Of a stretch of DNA of 64,000 nucleotides, positions 40,001-50,775 are shown piece by piece; positions within the stretch are counted from its first letter, which is position 1, and the number at the start of each line of letters is the position of its first letter. The notes below the pieces were generated by a model. The model made no database searches. It worked only from the letters and a program-made list of their open reading frames with translations, and had not been told where the DNA came from. Location: contig JAODUP010000145.1 of the NCBI GenBank assembly GCA_025642065.1, positions 157,501-221,500 of the forward strand. The letters run 5' to 3'. The translations under genes and the position numbers were made by a program. This DNA comes from Paralvinella palmiformis. Lineage: Eukaryota; Annelida; Polychaeta; Terebellida; Alvinellidae.

Positions 40001-40857
40001 GTATTACTGTCGTAACAAATATAATTCTATAACGTAGCTAGAGTGCTACCTGGTAACTATTACATAGTATATGAATAGTATTCTGTTCAATAAATCACGA
40101 CCCCAATGGGCCAATTTATCATTGCTAGCATATGAGAAGTTGAAACTGTAGTAGGTTGGATACTATATTACAATTACTATTAATTACTATATTGCAAATA
40201 ACATTAGTTTGTTTCGGGCTATCTAAATGTCTATTTTGAACCTACTTGAAACAGGATTATTCTGGGATTAAAAACCAGTTTTATTAAATCTTGAATATTA
40301 ACGGTGCAACAGTTTCTCCTCGGACCTATTATTGCCCAATGACCATTCCTTTGTTTGGTCGTCGTAAGCCAGCAACGAGTCGGAAAGGCAAAATATTGGA
40401 ATATAAATATTGTCGGAAAAGAGCAGATGTGTCATAACGGTTGATGAGTAGCATCGTATTATTTTGGCTTCTTAAATCATAACGGACAGGTTTATGACTC
40501 TAAACTTAATTCAGGAACTAGATGAGCAGCTGGTGAGCGATTTTACAACCGTAAACTATAAAGTGAACCCTATAAACTATCAGCACCAATAACTATATCA
40601 TCATTGGCCCACTATCAGACTACCTCGCTAATCACGGTACTGTAGCCCCCCCCCCCCCCAGCACAACCCGAGATCAACTCCCAGTATGTTATTGTCACTT
40701 CTAAAGTGAACACTATCAAAATAACAGAAAAGAGCACAGATATTTTAACAATTGTCAGATGGTCTCATTCACATTACTAAAAAAAAGGTTACTAGGAGCA
40801 TTATTTAGCTCAATGGTATGTTATATGTATTAGTACATCTAGCTATATCTACCTTAT

Positions 40858-41392
40858 TACACTATTATTATTATACTATTATTATAATACTATTATTTAT
40901 ACTATTTTTATACTATTATTATACTACCATTATAATATTATTATATCATTATTACACTATTATTACACTATTACTATAATATTATTATACTATTATTATC
41001 TTATTATTATACAAATATTATATTAATTATTATACTAATATTATACTATTAGTAAATAATTTTTATACTATTATTATACTATTGCTATAATATTATTATA
41101 TCATTATTACACTATTATTATAATATTATTATATCATTATTATACTATTATTATCTTATTATTATACAAATATTATATTATTATTATACTAATATTAAAC
41201 TATTATTAAATTATTTTATACTATTATTATACTATTACTATAATATTATTATTACACTATTATTATACTATTACTATAATATTATTATATCATTATTATA
41301 CTATTATTATCTTATTATTATACAAATATTAAATTATTTTTATACTATTATTATACTATTATTATATCATTATTACACTATTATTTATTCTC
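40858..41392 (+). repeat. ATT-rich satellite with longer internal period
   Basis: Imperfect TATTAT/TACTAT runs. A longer block (TATCTTATTATTATACAAAT ... TATACTAATATTA) recurs at intervals of roughly 130-170 bases, so it is not a simple trinucleotide repeat. Confidence 0.8.
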
Positions 41393-41400
41393 CTGGTATA

Positions 41401-41521
41401 AACCTCGGTCAGGTTATATCAAAAGGATGTTTCATCTTTCACTTCCCTTCATTACCTTTTGTAGGTCACTCGGCCCATTTAGCCTACCATGTGCACAAAA
41501 GTGGCCGTAAAACAGCAACAT
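41401..41521 (+). mobile_element. SINE family 1, 5'-truncated
   Basis: Only the body remains: GATGTTTCATCTTTCACTTC, CCTTCATTACCTTTTGTAGG, CCCATTTAGCCTACCATGTG, GTGGCCGTAAAACAGCAAC. It directly follows the ATT satellite. Confidence 0.7.
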
Positions 41522-41844
41522 TCAGATTCTCATATTTACAATTACTGACCTATTTTATTTCTATTTGCTTTGATGGATCCATTTAAATCTTAAGGATTTT
41601 AACTTTTTCACTTATATTTCAATAGTATGTCCATTTATATATATATATATTAAGTATGTTTCACGTAGGTGTGCATGTTATGTTTTGTAACTATATAAAT
41701 CAATATGTGTTTATAGCATCTGTAAATATCACCTGAGTTAATTTTAAATATTAGGATAACATAGGAAAGGTTTATATGGGTTCGTTCGATGCTGGACACT
41801 TTTGTCATCCCAAATATATATGTGTCTCATTGTGCGTAAAGGTT

Positions 41845-42035
41845 TCAGTCAAATATTAATGCATTTTGAAATGATGCATGTCAAAATTATATTGAACTAA
41901 GCTCTCTTTTATGGTCTAAGTTATACAGGAGTATTGCAAAAAAAGATTTTATACTAACTTTATATTAATACTTAAAAAGAGAAATTAGGATCCATGAAGG
42001 GGAATATTAAGGCCAAACAATAGAAAGAAAAAGAA
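41845..42035 (+). repeat. Dispersed repeat, copy 2
   Basis: GTCAAATATTAATG, ATGGTCTAAGTTATACAGGA and CTAACTTTATATTAATAC are co-linear with copy 1, 2 kb upstream. Confidence 0.65.
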
Positions 42036-42344
42036 AACACAGTGCCAGTTAAGATCATTTGATTTCTATCCATCCTCTGTACCAACACCTCAGAACTACT
42101 TTCCTTCAAGGCATCCTTCCTGATAACTCTTTTACCGCATTTTGTTATGTAATGTCATGCAATAACAAATATGTAATATCAATCCGTCTAAATATGTTTA
42201 CCACGCTCTAGATGTTCATAACATGTTCAACAAGTTGTAATTTGTATCCCGTATGCTTATGCAACTATTATTTGTCATGCGCACAATTGTGCAAGTACTT
42301 TGTACCATGGCCTTCGGACTTATTAAGTACACAATGATGGCAAA

Positions 42345-42600
42345 CATATGAAATGCTTCAAGAATGATTATAATCTAAATTGGAATGATGGACCAATTCA
42401 CATTCTAGGACTGGATGTATGTAAAACTGAAATAGCAAGTATAAAATATACCTTTGAACCAAGAATAAAAAAGATTAGGACTATATTTAACATGTGGAAG
42501 CAAGGAGATCTATCTCCCAAAGGAAAGGTAACAGTTATAAATAGCATCACCGCGTCATTCTTAGTTTAGCAATGTACTGCATTAGATACACCAGAAAATA
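42345..42600 (+). mobile_element. L1/Tx1-like LINE fragment (RT thumb region)
   Basis: The frame reads HILGLDVCKTEIASIKYTFE, RIKKIRTIFNMWKQGDLSPK and GKVTVINSITA. This resembles the post-catalytic RT region of L1/Tx1-type LINEs, where a K...W..R.LT..GK..VI pattern is common. It is a short isolated piece with no EN or YADD. Family assignment is by motif only. Confidence 0.5.
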
Positions 42601-43710
42601 TAATAAAATATATATTTAATGCGTTGTGGTATTCTATTTTTATATTTGTGATCAACAGTCGCACCTTTATTACAACAACAATTAATTATGAATATTACTA
42701 ATTATATAAGTAATTAATGTCTTGGATTATGTTGTAATGTATGCTTTGACATTATGCTAAAAGCGGCCTCTGACTTTGCAGATATTGTTGTATGTGTGTA
42801 TGAGAAAAAAAGATGATTATTTTATTTTTAAAGTACACAATAAAGCTTATTACTAATATTGTTAGAAAGAGATATTGATATTTAATATTGTCTATGTACA
42901 GTTTATAAATTACAAGATGTTTTATTCTAAATTTTTTCAATAAAACACTAATGACTCAATATGAGATAGTAAAACTGACATCTCTTGATCTTCATTGTAG
43001 CGAAGATAATAATCTTGTAAAGACTGTGATCTCAGGATGGCTGATGTACTTGGAAAATCCCCACCCAAAAAAAATAACCCTGAAAAGAAATAAAGCTATC
43101 TACAGAAAATTCTTAAATCACCAACTATCCCAGACAGACATCTTTATCTGAAGATGTTAAACAATTACACTTTTGTTAACGGATTAATAGACGCAGAGTG
43201 ACCTGTTAGACTTCATACGGCAAATGGAGATAACAGCAAAACACTCCCGGATAAGGTCACGACAGAGGTTAATATCTATTATAATCATACATACAGATAA
43301 AAACAGTAATTATCTGGCCCACGGACATATCCTATTGTCAAATGTTCTTTTGGTTTATCTTTTCCAATCCAGGTACTTTAATGTTCCAGCATCCTTGAGA
43401 CTATTAGCCATTTCAAAAATGGTGTAATGTAAACATCAAATAGTTTTAATCTTAACACAATCGTGACAATGTCACATTTCAGTATGTCACGCTCATATGA
43501 TGTTATATAGCCTGAAAACTGGTGGATAACATTCCTTAGGATGGATAAAACACTATTGATTGTTGCTGTCAAATCATCAAATTTATGATATTTTGGTATC
43601 GTGCAAAATTAATCCTTATGAGGGATTATTTATGTTTTAAATCCTTTTTCTCACCAGTAATAGTAAAAACAATTTCGGAACCCATTAAAAAAATAGTAAC
43701 TCCAATTTAT
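42601..43710. other. No clear gene
   Basis: AT-rich. The 66-codon frame at 42,951-43,151 is unrecognised and could be a further scrap of the L1/Tx1-like element. Confidence 0.4.
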
Positions 43711-44119
43711 GGATGTAAGACAAAAGCCCCTAGGATAAAAGCCCCTTAGATTATGGGGAAAATGGACAAAGGTTTCCGCCTCTATGTCATATCCTGAAAA
43801 GGTTGAAGATTGAGAAAAAAAGTGAAACAAATTTAATGAACCATGCTGCTGTAAAGATACTAATTGCAATTATGATGATCAAAGGGATCATCAAATAATC
43901 TCAAAGATTATCTAATTTTCATTGTTGATTATTTATTAATATAACTTTTGAATAGATTATCTAATTTTTACAATCGAATTTTGTACTAATATCACTTTTA
44001 TATCTCAAACTTTAAAATAATTCAACCTTTTCAGGATATGGTGTAGACAAGAGGGCTTTTGTACATTTTCCTCAAGAGGCAAGGGACTTTTCTCCTAAGG
44101 AACTTTTGTCCATATATCC
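43711..44119. mobile_element. Foldback element with AAAAGCCC-bearing arms (complete copy)
   Basis: A roughly 410-bp imperfect palindrome. The left arm has GACAAAAGCCCCTAGGATAA..., TATGTCATATCCTGAAAAGG and TTGAA. The right arm is its reverse complement (CCTTTTCAGGATATGG ... CTTTTGTCCATATATCC). The centre holds AATGAACCATGCTGCTGTAA and TACTAATTGCAATTATGATG. No coding capacity. A truncated copy is at 36,923-37,180, with the centre in the opposite orientation. Confidence 0.7.
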
Positions 44120-44995
44120 CTATTTATGCTCTTACAGAACATCAAATTACATAATTTTATTGTACGAAATTGTTATAATCGTCATAAAATAAACTAATTT
44201 CCTAAAAACAAAACATCTCATGTGAACACTATTTATTTAGTTAATACAAATTAAAGGATAATACCTACCTATCTATGTTGCCAAACTTACGGTATACTGC
44301 TCTTTTAATATAAAACGTTACTACTACCATCACAAGACTCCATCATGCAAGTAGAGCTTTGATATGAACAAGTATTTCTGGAATTACTATTATTTAATGT
44401 ACCAAAAAAACCCACATGATCGTGAGTTACTTGAAAATCTTCTGTTAAATAATCATTGTTATCAACTGATTATTTTTCCTTTAATCTGACCTCTTTTGCT
44501 GTTCATACCGCGGTATGTATTACTGGTCCAGATCTAGTTTGCCTGAATTAGTCCCATTGATTCTCCACAAGGAAAGGTCTATCATTATCTGGGGTTTGTG
44601 ATCTGGTTTGTTTGGTTTCTTGATCCAGATGATCAAAACTGTTACTTTTCTTGAAATGCTCGCATTTAATAAAATCTCTAATAATTAGGTTAACAGGCAA
44701 ACTGCTAAAGTTTATAACCAGGGTGTAGAACACAGTGAACCATTTATGTAATATCTCTCTGTATAAGTATAATAATAATAATATCTACCGAAATGACCGA
44801 ATCCATATGGTCTGTAATTTACAGCTTCACTACGAGGACTAATTCTGAAGAAACTTACAATATATGGCATATGAGAGGATGAAAACCTTGCCGGTTGCTT
44901 GACAAACTCCTTCTACTGTTAGTGCTACGGCTGGGATTTAAACCTTCGACCTCCCGCACAGCATGACCATGAAGTCTCACGATCTAAAACGTAAT

Positions 44996-45217
44996 GGGTT
45001 AAAAGCCCTCACCTTTTATTTTGAAATAGGTAAAAAGCCCTAACCTTCAGTTTAATACCCTAACCCCTAACCTTAATCCTATATATGTACTTTTTATATG
45101 CCAGTATTAAAAATATTAATCAAATATTTCTACGAAAATACCATATTATGCAAGTATATATGAGGGCTTTTGACCTACTAAAAATGTGAGGGCTTTTGAC
45201 TTAGGGAGCTTTTGACC
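44996..45217. mobile_element. Smaller related foldback element
   Basis: The left arm has GGTTAAAAGCCCTCACC and GGTAAAAAGCCCTAACC. The right arm has GAGGGCTTTTGACCTACTA, GAGGGCTTTTGAC and AGCTTTTGACC. It shares the iterated AAAAGCCC motif with the 43.7-kb element, but its centre is different and short. It lies 0.2 kb beyond the transporter stop codon. Confidence 0.55.
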
Positions 45218-45397
45218 GGAACCTGTGTGTGTGTGTGTGTGTGTGTCAGGGCGATATCATATTTACCCTGTGGGAGAACTCAATCTCCATCTGTTGTCAG
45301 TAAGCTGGATTACCTATCTCAGCCACAATGACCACAATGACGATGTCAGTATAACCCTCCGCCTGCCATTCTGATAAACACTAAACTACCATCGTCG

Positions 45398-45655
45398 TCA
45401 CATCTCCGTAATGCCATCGACATCCGTCTTCACCGACTGGTAGACATCTTGGGAAGGTCGGGAAATCTCCTCGGTGACGTCATCTTTCGCATCCTTCGTT
45501 GCCAAGCAGGTGGCGACCGTCTGCAGTACGACGAGTACGACCAAAACGACGTAGCCGCACCCCATACCGTAATATATGAAGGCACTGGGATCGTAATTGG
45601 CGTACAGGTGGCCAGGTATCCAGTTGAAGAAGTAGCCAGTAGCGCCGAGAACGAT
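45398..45655 (-). CDS. MFSD4B-like: Transporter exon 5 (helices 11-12 and C-terminal tail)
   Basis: The acceptor gatattatgcag is followed by IVLGATGYFFNWIPGHLYAN, which joins VVALIQ in phase 0. One further helix (GMGCGYVVLVVLVVLQTVAT) precedes a cytosolic tail of about 35 residues rich in Asp, Glu, Ser and Thr that ends ...DVDGITEM and a stop. The open frame extends a few codons into the intron (MFDIMQ), but the AG at 45,656-45,657 is the logical border. Confidence 0.8.
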   Translation of the reverse strand: MVLGATGYFFNWIPGHLYANYDPSAFIYYGMGCGYVVLVVLVVLQTVATCLATKDAKDDVTEEISRPSQDVYQSVKTDVDGITEM

Positions 45656-47266
45656 CTGCATAATATCGAACATAAATCACCGGTTTAGGTAAATGAGTGA
45701 GTGAATCGATAAATGAGTGGCTTGGTGTTGGCTGATCGACTGATTGGGTGCTTTAGATAAGCTCGGAGCTTATCAGATCTAGACTGTGACACATGATGGC
45801 TGATAAGGTAACTCGCCGCGTAAACACCTCACGAACACAAATAACGAGTGTTTCAGTACAGGTATATAGTAGGTATACGTCTAGCTTGCTTGTTGCTTCT
45901 ATTTAGCACACAGTCAGCAATGAAACGACTTTTTTTTTTTATTTTGAGGGTAATTATTCAGTTAATATCTTAATTCTTTAGTATATTTTGTTTCGTGTTT
46001 AGGTATGCTGCCATTTTTTGTTCTTCTAGAGTACTACTACAGTTACTATTTCTATAACTATTGATACTGATATTCCACCCCCCCCCTCCTCCTACTAGTA
46101 CTACTACTACTACCACTAATAATAATATAGATTTTGGTGGATTTGGGTGACAAGTATTTTTCAGGATCACAGTAAAACAAGTATTTTGACTCTTTCAAGC
46201 TATTGCACATGTTAGTCCAACGTATTACGCTATTGTTTCTTATTCATATGGATATTCATATTCGATATCGTAAATGGAAATTCCGATTAAATAAAAACAA
46301 AATAAAATCTATCAGAGAGCCAGTTATTACATCAGATATGTAATTATCTATCAAGATTGGGAACATTTTACGAGCATCCTGTTGTAGAATTAGAAAAGGA
46401 CACCAAGGACATAAATCGTACCTGAATCAGAGCGACTACCATGGAGGAGAATCTCAGGTATTCATTGATCCAGGTCATTCCGGAGGGCCAGACGGGGGCA
46501 GCACTGAGCCTGAATAGGCAGGCAAAAATCCAGAGGTTCTTTCGGCTCTTGATACCCAGGAAGACCAGACAAGTGGTGAACGCCGTGTTTGAGATAACCA
46601 GAGCGAAGAGCATCGGCTGGATCCGGAACAGGTGTGAGGCACCGATCCCGAGCACTCGTCCAACGATCTCCATCGATCTAAAAACCGTATCAAAGATGGC
46701 GGCTTCCCGCTTGGTGAAGTTGATCGAAGATTCGACGGTGTAGGAAAACGTGTACGTGCATATAGTACCGTCTTTGGCGCTGACGAACACATAGAAGATG
46801 CACACCAGCACTAGAAGGAGGCAGGTATACCTCGTAGAACCCATCGATCGGCAGGTTGCAGGCGAGAACACCTTCAGCAGGCTGTCTTTCTTCACTCGGT
46901 GAAGAACGAAACCCTTCGGTGGCCCGACCAGAAAGAGAATCCAGAAGACGAGGCCAACCGTACAGGTCAGTCCGCCGATAACTCCATAAGGAATCTGGAT
47001 TCTAGATAGTGTTTCGAGTGGGAGCGTCCTATTTCCGGATATGGTCATGTCAACCAATGTGAAATTCATCAGTCCGCCGTCTAGATCTGTCGTTGCCGTG
47101 GTACTTTCGTAGCCAATCGTCCGCTCCGGAGCCTGTGTACCCAGGAATGGCATGGCTATGAGCGGAGCAAGAGTGGATCCTATCGGATATCCCATATGAA
47201 TAGCATGAAATGGTGGCCCTGATTGGTCAGCCCACATCCAGATTATGATTGCATGTCCCACTGGAA

Positions 47267-47320
<54 letters not shown>

Positions 47321-47636
47321 TGAACTGAATTTTATTTTCAATTTACATTTACATATGGGAATAATTGAACATAATATTGTCGATAGAGATTGAAGGACCA
47401 ATATAACCGAAGCTGTCTTCCCACTGACACCAACATATAATATGTAGACTTTTTATACACGTAAAAATTAATGGCGAAAGAGGCTGAATGAAATATTCCG
47501 GGACACATCAAAGGAAGAGTGATCGGGTGATGGGATAATAACATTTTTATTGTTTGGCCATGTTGTGAAAAAAATTATACAGAACACTATTTAGTTGTAT
47601 GATTTAGTTTTGATAAGGATGCCTTACATAATTTTG

Positions 47637-47682
<46 letters not shown>

Positions 47683-48358
47683 ATAAAGAAGGGCAAGGGA
47701 AAGAGAGCGAATTAGATGCAATCATACACAATTATCTTAATTTAATTTAAATAAAAATAAGCAATACCTGCTTCCAGACCACCCTGTCCTAATCCGCCAA
47801 GGAATGATACCAGACCAACGACAACTAGACTGTCAGTGAGTGGCTTGATGATCTCTGGAAAACCAGCAAAGATGACAGCTGTACCCATCACGATATCTCC
47901 TTTACTGGGATACCTAAAAACGTAATTAGCATAAGCCAGGTGATAATTGGTAGAGGAACATCGACCTGGATACAGGTGTGATTCATTCTAGCCAAACAAC
48001 CAGCCGTAAGTTATTTATGAGACCATTCATGAACACAGAATTAAAAATGTCATTAAAGATGTGTTGCTATTAGTATTAAAGGTACTATAATGAGTACTAT
48101 CGGGTGGTTGGATGCTGACGTTACCTGTCTGCTAGCATTCCACATATCAGGCTGCCGGCTAGCGCTCCGAAATTCCGAAATCCCAAAGCCAGGGACAAAT
48201 CTTCCATGTTGGTGTGGAGATGGTCCCTTAGGTCTGGGAGAGTTGGGCCTGCTATAGACTGAACAAGTCCCTAAGGTGACATGTCAACAAACGGAAAGGT
48301 AAATGTTTTACTAATATTAATGCACACAGAAAGAGAGAGAGCGAGACACACACACACA

Positions 48359-48394
<36 letters not shown>

Positions 48395-48919
48395 AAAGGA
48401 CACATCACTTTTACTACTATTTCGTTGTTGTTTACTAATATTCATATTACGAAAGTAAACGCTCTAAAATTAGGAATGAATTAATTAATATTTTCTTAGA
48501 ATTGACATACACATATATCAACATCATCACAAGACAGGATGTGACAGAAACACAAACGATTGGTTCGTTGTGGATATTGCTCCAACCGTCTAACATCATC
48601 GAGCCATTCTGATCTTCAAGTCTGTCCTTACATTCTGACTGCATCGATTCATAGACTTCATTGAGAAGTTGGTCACCGACACTTGATTTAAATCGAACAA
48701 CCCTGTCACAAGACACTGGTCAAGGTGTCATTTTGCAATAGTATTCTGTCCTCGCCACAATATTCTAGTTAAAGGGTGTTTCTACATCCCCAGACATCCG
48801 TAAATATATCAACGAATACTTACCGTACAGATCCATGTACATATAATAAGAAGCGTTTTTAAAACCTTAAAACGCCTAATATTGTTCCGTTGTTTACAAC
48901 ACGATATTGCTGAAGTCAT
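45398..48919 (-). CDS. MFSD4B-like: MFSD4/NaGLT1-type major facilitator transporter, five-exon gene (span incl. introns)
   Basis: Exons on the minus strand are 48,919-48,824, 48,270-48,125, 47,913-47,768, 47,260-46,422 and 45,655-45,398. They total 1,485 bp and encode 494 residues; every junction is GT/AG and every phase fits. The family is a 12-helix plasma-membrane sugar transporter group in which rat NaGLT1 carries glucose with sodium; the substrate here is inferred. Visible marks are GPTLPDL after helix 1, the MFS motif GSLICGMLADR between helices 2 and 3 (Arg split by intron 2), GGLGQGGLEA, then WMWADQSGPPFHAIHMGYPI and GSTLAPLIA, which match the helix 4-5 region of MFSD4 proteins. A long loop with sequons NFT and NRT follows, as in NaGLT1. 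A basic central loop (VLHRVKKDSLLKVF) separates the two six-helix halves. The acidic C-terminal tail ends ITEM. The length is close to family size (about 480-520 residues). MFSD4A-like is the main alternative. Confidence 0.85.
46422..47260 (-). CDS. MFSD4B-like: Transporter exon 4 (helices 4-11, glycosylated loop)
   Basis: The 839-bp exon encodes about 280 residues. The acceptor is cttccag, with a long (TA)n tract immediately intronic; the donor is CAG|GTACGA after VVALIQ, phase 0. It begins VGHAIIIWMWADQSGPPFHA and continues HMGYPIGSTLAPLIAMPF, the most family-specific stretch. Next come a large hydrophilic loop with NFT and NRT sequons, helix 6 (GVIGGLTCTVGLVFWILFLV), a basic inter-domain loop, and helices 7-11 with RSMEIVGRVLGIG and SAAPVWPSGMTWINEYLRF. 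Reading through the donor would add unrelated residues and a stop. Confidence 0.85.
47265..47320. repeat. (TA)n at the transporter exon 4 acceptor
   Basis: About 28 TA units, separated from exon 4 only by the acceptor residue string acttccag. Confidence 0.95.
47639..47680. repeat. (TA)n in transporter intron 3
   Basis: About 21 TA units. Confidence 0.95.
47768..47913 (-). CDS. MFSD4B-like: Transporter exon 3 (helices 3-4)
   Basis: The 146-bp exon has a tttttag acceptor and donor GCAG|GTATTG. It completes the split Arg and reads YPSKGDIVMGTAVIFAGFPE, then IIKPLTDSLVVVGLVSFLGG and LGQGGLEA, two membrane helices rich in Gly. It ends with one base of the next codon, which exon 4 completes as Val. 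Confidence 0.85.
48125..48270 (-). CDS. MFSD4B-like: Transporter exon 2 (helix 1 end, helix 2, start of MFS motif A)
   Basis: The 146-bp exon has a cttag acceptor and ends AGACAG|GTAACG. It reads GLVQSIAGPTLPDLRDHLHT, then NMEDLSLALGFRNFGALAGS, then LICGMLAD plus a split Arg. The GPTL motif and the G...DR motif are the diagnostic MFSD4-type/MFS positions. It enters in phase 0, so it can accept any of the three candidate first exons. Confidence 0.85.
48537..48716 (-). pseudogene. hAT-type (DUF659-like) transposase fragment
   Basis: It reads RFKSSVGDQLLNEVYESMQS and then GSMMLDGWSNIHNEPIVCVS. The MLDGWSNIHNEPI block is characteristic of DUF659/hAT-derived proteins (DGWTNIRNEPI-like). The frame is lost after about 48,537. 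It lies in transporter intron 1 on the same strand, and no donor or acceptor suggests exonization. Confidence 0.7.
48824..48919 (-). CDS. MFSD4B-like: Transporter exon 1a (start codon and first half of helix 1)
   Basis: This exon encodes 32 residues, MTSAISCCKQRNNIRRFKVL then KTLLIICTWICT, and ends at a consensus donor ACG|GTAAGT in phase 0. The ATG at 48,919 has A at -3. An earlier in-frame ATG at 48,991 overlaps the TATA-like sequence and is therefore unlikely to be transcribed. Joined to exon 2 it gives a continuous hydrophobic helix running into GLVQSIAGPTLPDL, as expected for MFS helix 1. Confidence 0.75.
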
Positions 48920-48980
48920 TTTTAGACACCTTCCCGTTCTGGTCAATATCTCAGTGGTTGTTTGTGGACGGAATATTCCC

Positions 48981-48988
48981 TTTATATA
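48981..48988 (-). promoter_or_regulatory. TATA box candidate for exon 1a
   Basis: TATATAAA on the minus strand, 62 bases upstream of the exon 1a ATG. Transcription 25-30 bases downstream would give a short 5' leader of about 35 bases. Confidence 0.5.
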
Positions 48989-49965
48989 CATATATACTAG
49001 ACGCGATATGTTCAGGAAATCCTTGTGCCTGAATCTGTGTAATAACGAAACCGAGACTTAAATATCATTCCTGACGGATGTGGAAATTTCGATGAGGTCA
49101 CCTGTATTGGTTTTCTAATTAAACACCACTATCTTTACCGGAAAACACTTAACAAAACCAAAACTTGGGTTTTCCGTAGCTGCCAACGAGATTATGGTGG
49201 GTGGTTCTGCACCTTCGCCTTCCACACACACACACATAACCACATAACCACGTTCAGTTATTTTCTGATATAAAAAAGGCGTTACTCTTACCGCGCCATA
49301 TTGAATTTTGAACCAGTGGCGCCCCAGCAACCGGGGGTATTTCTCAGATAAACATAAGCTCTCTGGTTGTCCACATGTGATCGTGTACATGTGTGCCGCA
49401 TGGTTGAAATGAATTCCAATACTAGTACTGTATGTTACATGATCATATACTCTTTTATAAATTAATACTTTAATTGTGCGCACATGGTATCGGGAAAAAA
49501 ACGAAGCTCTGAAACTGTAAATAAAGAATTAAGTGATTTCACAGCCTAGTCAATTCATAACCTACAATTTGCGATCACTTCACAGCTGATCAGTAAATAA
49601 TTGAACGTGGTTTAGGTTATTTGACAGCTTTGTGTTTGGAAGGTGTATTTTTTAATGAAAACATTAGGTATATATGAGGTAAATGCATACAACCATACTT
49701 AATTACCTTCCTCTTTGATTTCATTGGATGCATGAGGAGGATTTGGTACATCAAAAATAGTTGGAATAGCATTCTAGATAAGTTTATCTCTTGTCTGGTT
49801 CATGAATTCCGTTTCAGTAAAGTGCATATCATACATTCTACAATTAGTATTGAAGTAATTTAAATCTTTCCTCATCATATATCTCGATAACAACAATTAA
49901 TAACCCATCTTTTATTTCTGTCAATAGAAAAAAATAACAAAATGAATGTTTCTACCCGGGGTTGC

Positions 49966-50269
49966 CAATTGAAAGTGACACTGGGTGGGGGATGATCTCC
50001 AATCCCCAAATACTAGATTCACCATTGAAATCACATACTGGCATATAAAATTACATCATCTCAGTGGTTAGTGCGGTGTGGAATTCAATAGCTTATAAAG
50101 TGGATGACAATTTTCATTATACAGTTATTACCAATACAAGCACCATAAAACCTAAATACCCTATATTATCATGATCTGTTAAACAAGCCAATGATCTCCC
50201 AAATTACTAAGTGAGCCCTCAATTGAAAGTGACACTGGTTGGGGGATGATCTCTAATCCCCAAACACTA
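49966..50269 (+). repeat. Pair of 50-bp direct repeats, 254 bp apart
   Basis: CAATTGAAAGTGACACTGG and GGGGGATGATCTC..AATCCCC occur at 49,966-50,015 and 50,220-50,269 with four or five differences. The sequence between shows no coding. Confidence 0.7.
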
Positions 50270-50315
50270 CTTCCATGGTATAATAAGAACATACAGGCTG
50301 CAAAGAGACACAGAA
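50265..50315 (+). mobile_element. Small LINE linker fragment
   Basis: This closely matches 56,982-57,030 (CTTCCATGGTAnAATAAGAA and AAAGAGACACAGAA) and encodes LPWYNKNIQAAKRHR-like sequence. It is a scrap of the same LINE family, abutted by a SINE at 50,321. Confidence 0.6.
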
Positions 50316-50320
50316 TAGTG

Positions 50321-50775
50321 AGCTCCGGTGGCCTAGCGGTTAAGCACCCGGCACCCGGCACTCGGTGCCAACGGTCGCAGGTTCGAACCCCGTAAGAGGT
50401 CGAAACTTTTCCAGGGATTAATTTCTCGGCTCACTACATCGTGGGTGGCTGACCACGTTAAATGGCGCTGCCGTCTCCACTGAATTATTTAAAATAAAGG
50501 GGGACGTTAAAAACCCCATGAGGACGTAAGACACTCTGGCAGTGACCACCCTCATGGTATCTCGGCTCCATCTTTCCGTACTGCTCCCCTGTGAGTGGTG
50601 GGGGAGGAGGTTTCTCAACCACTCCAACATAGAGGCTGTGCTGATTAAGCGACAGCCTGGGGATTCTACCCGAACAACAAAACAAAACCAACCACAGATT
50701 GTGTTAGGCTGTGCTGATTAAGCGACAGCCTGGGGATTCTCCCCGAACAACAAAACCAAACCAACCATACAGATT
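50321..50775 (+). mobile_element. tRNA-derived SINE, family 2, with duplicated 3' end
   Basis: An A box GGTGGCCTAGCGGTTAAGCA, a short repeated CACCCGG insert, and a B box GGTCGCAGGTTCGAACCCC lead into a body with ATTTCTCGGCTCAC and GTTAAATGGCGCTGCCGTC. The terminal unit GTGCTGATTAAGCGACAGCC plus an AACAACAAAAC tail occurs twice, about 72 bases apart (50,637-50,777). The acceptor stem does not pair, so it is not a tRNA gene. Confidence 0.75.

Noticed and set aside
45056..45080. Telomere-like CCCTAACCCCTAACC
   Set aside because: Only two or three imperfect units inside a foldback element; no array.
49115..49483. Another possible first exon of the transporter (122-codon frame with a GTAAGAG donor-like site)
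   Set aside because: The sequence before the donor is polar (HWFKIQYGAV) and lacks the half-helix and the K/R-T motif shared by exons 1a-1c.
50321..50400. Possible tRNA gene
   Set aside because: A and B boxes are present but there is no acceptor-stem pairing, and the sequence continues into a SINE body.
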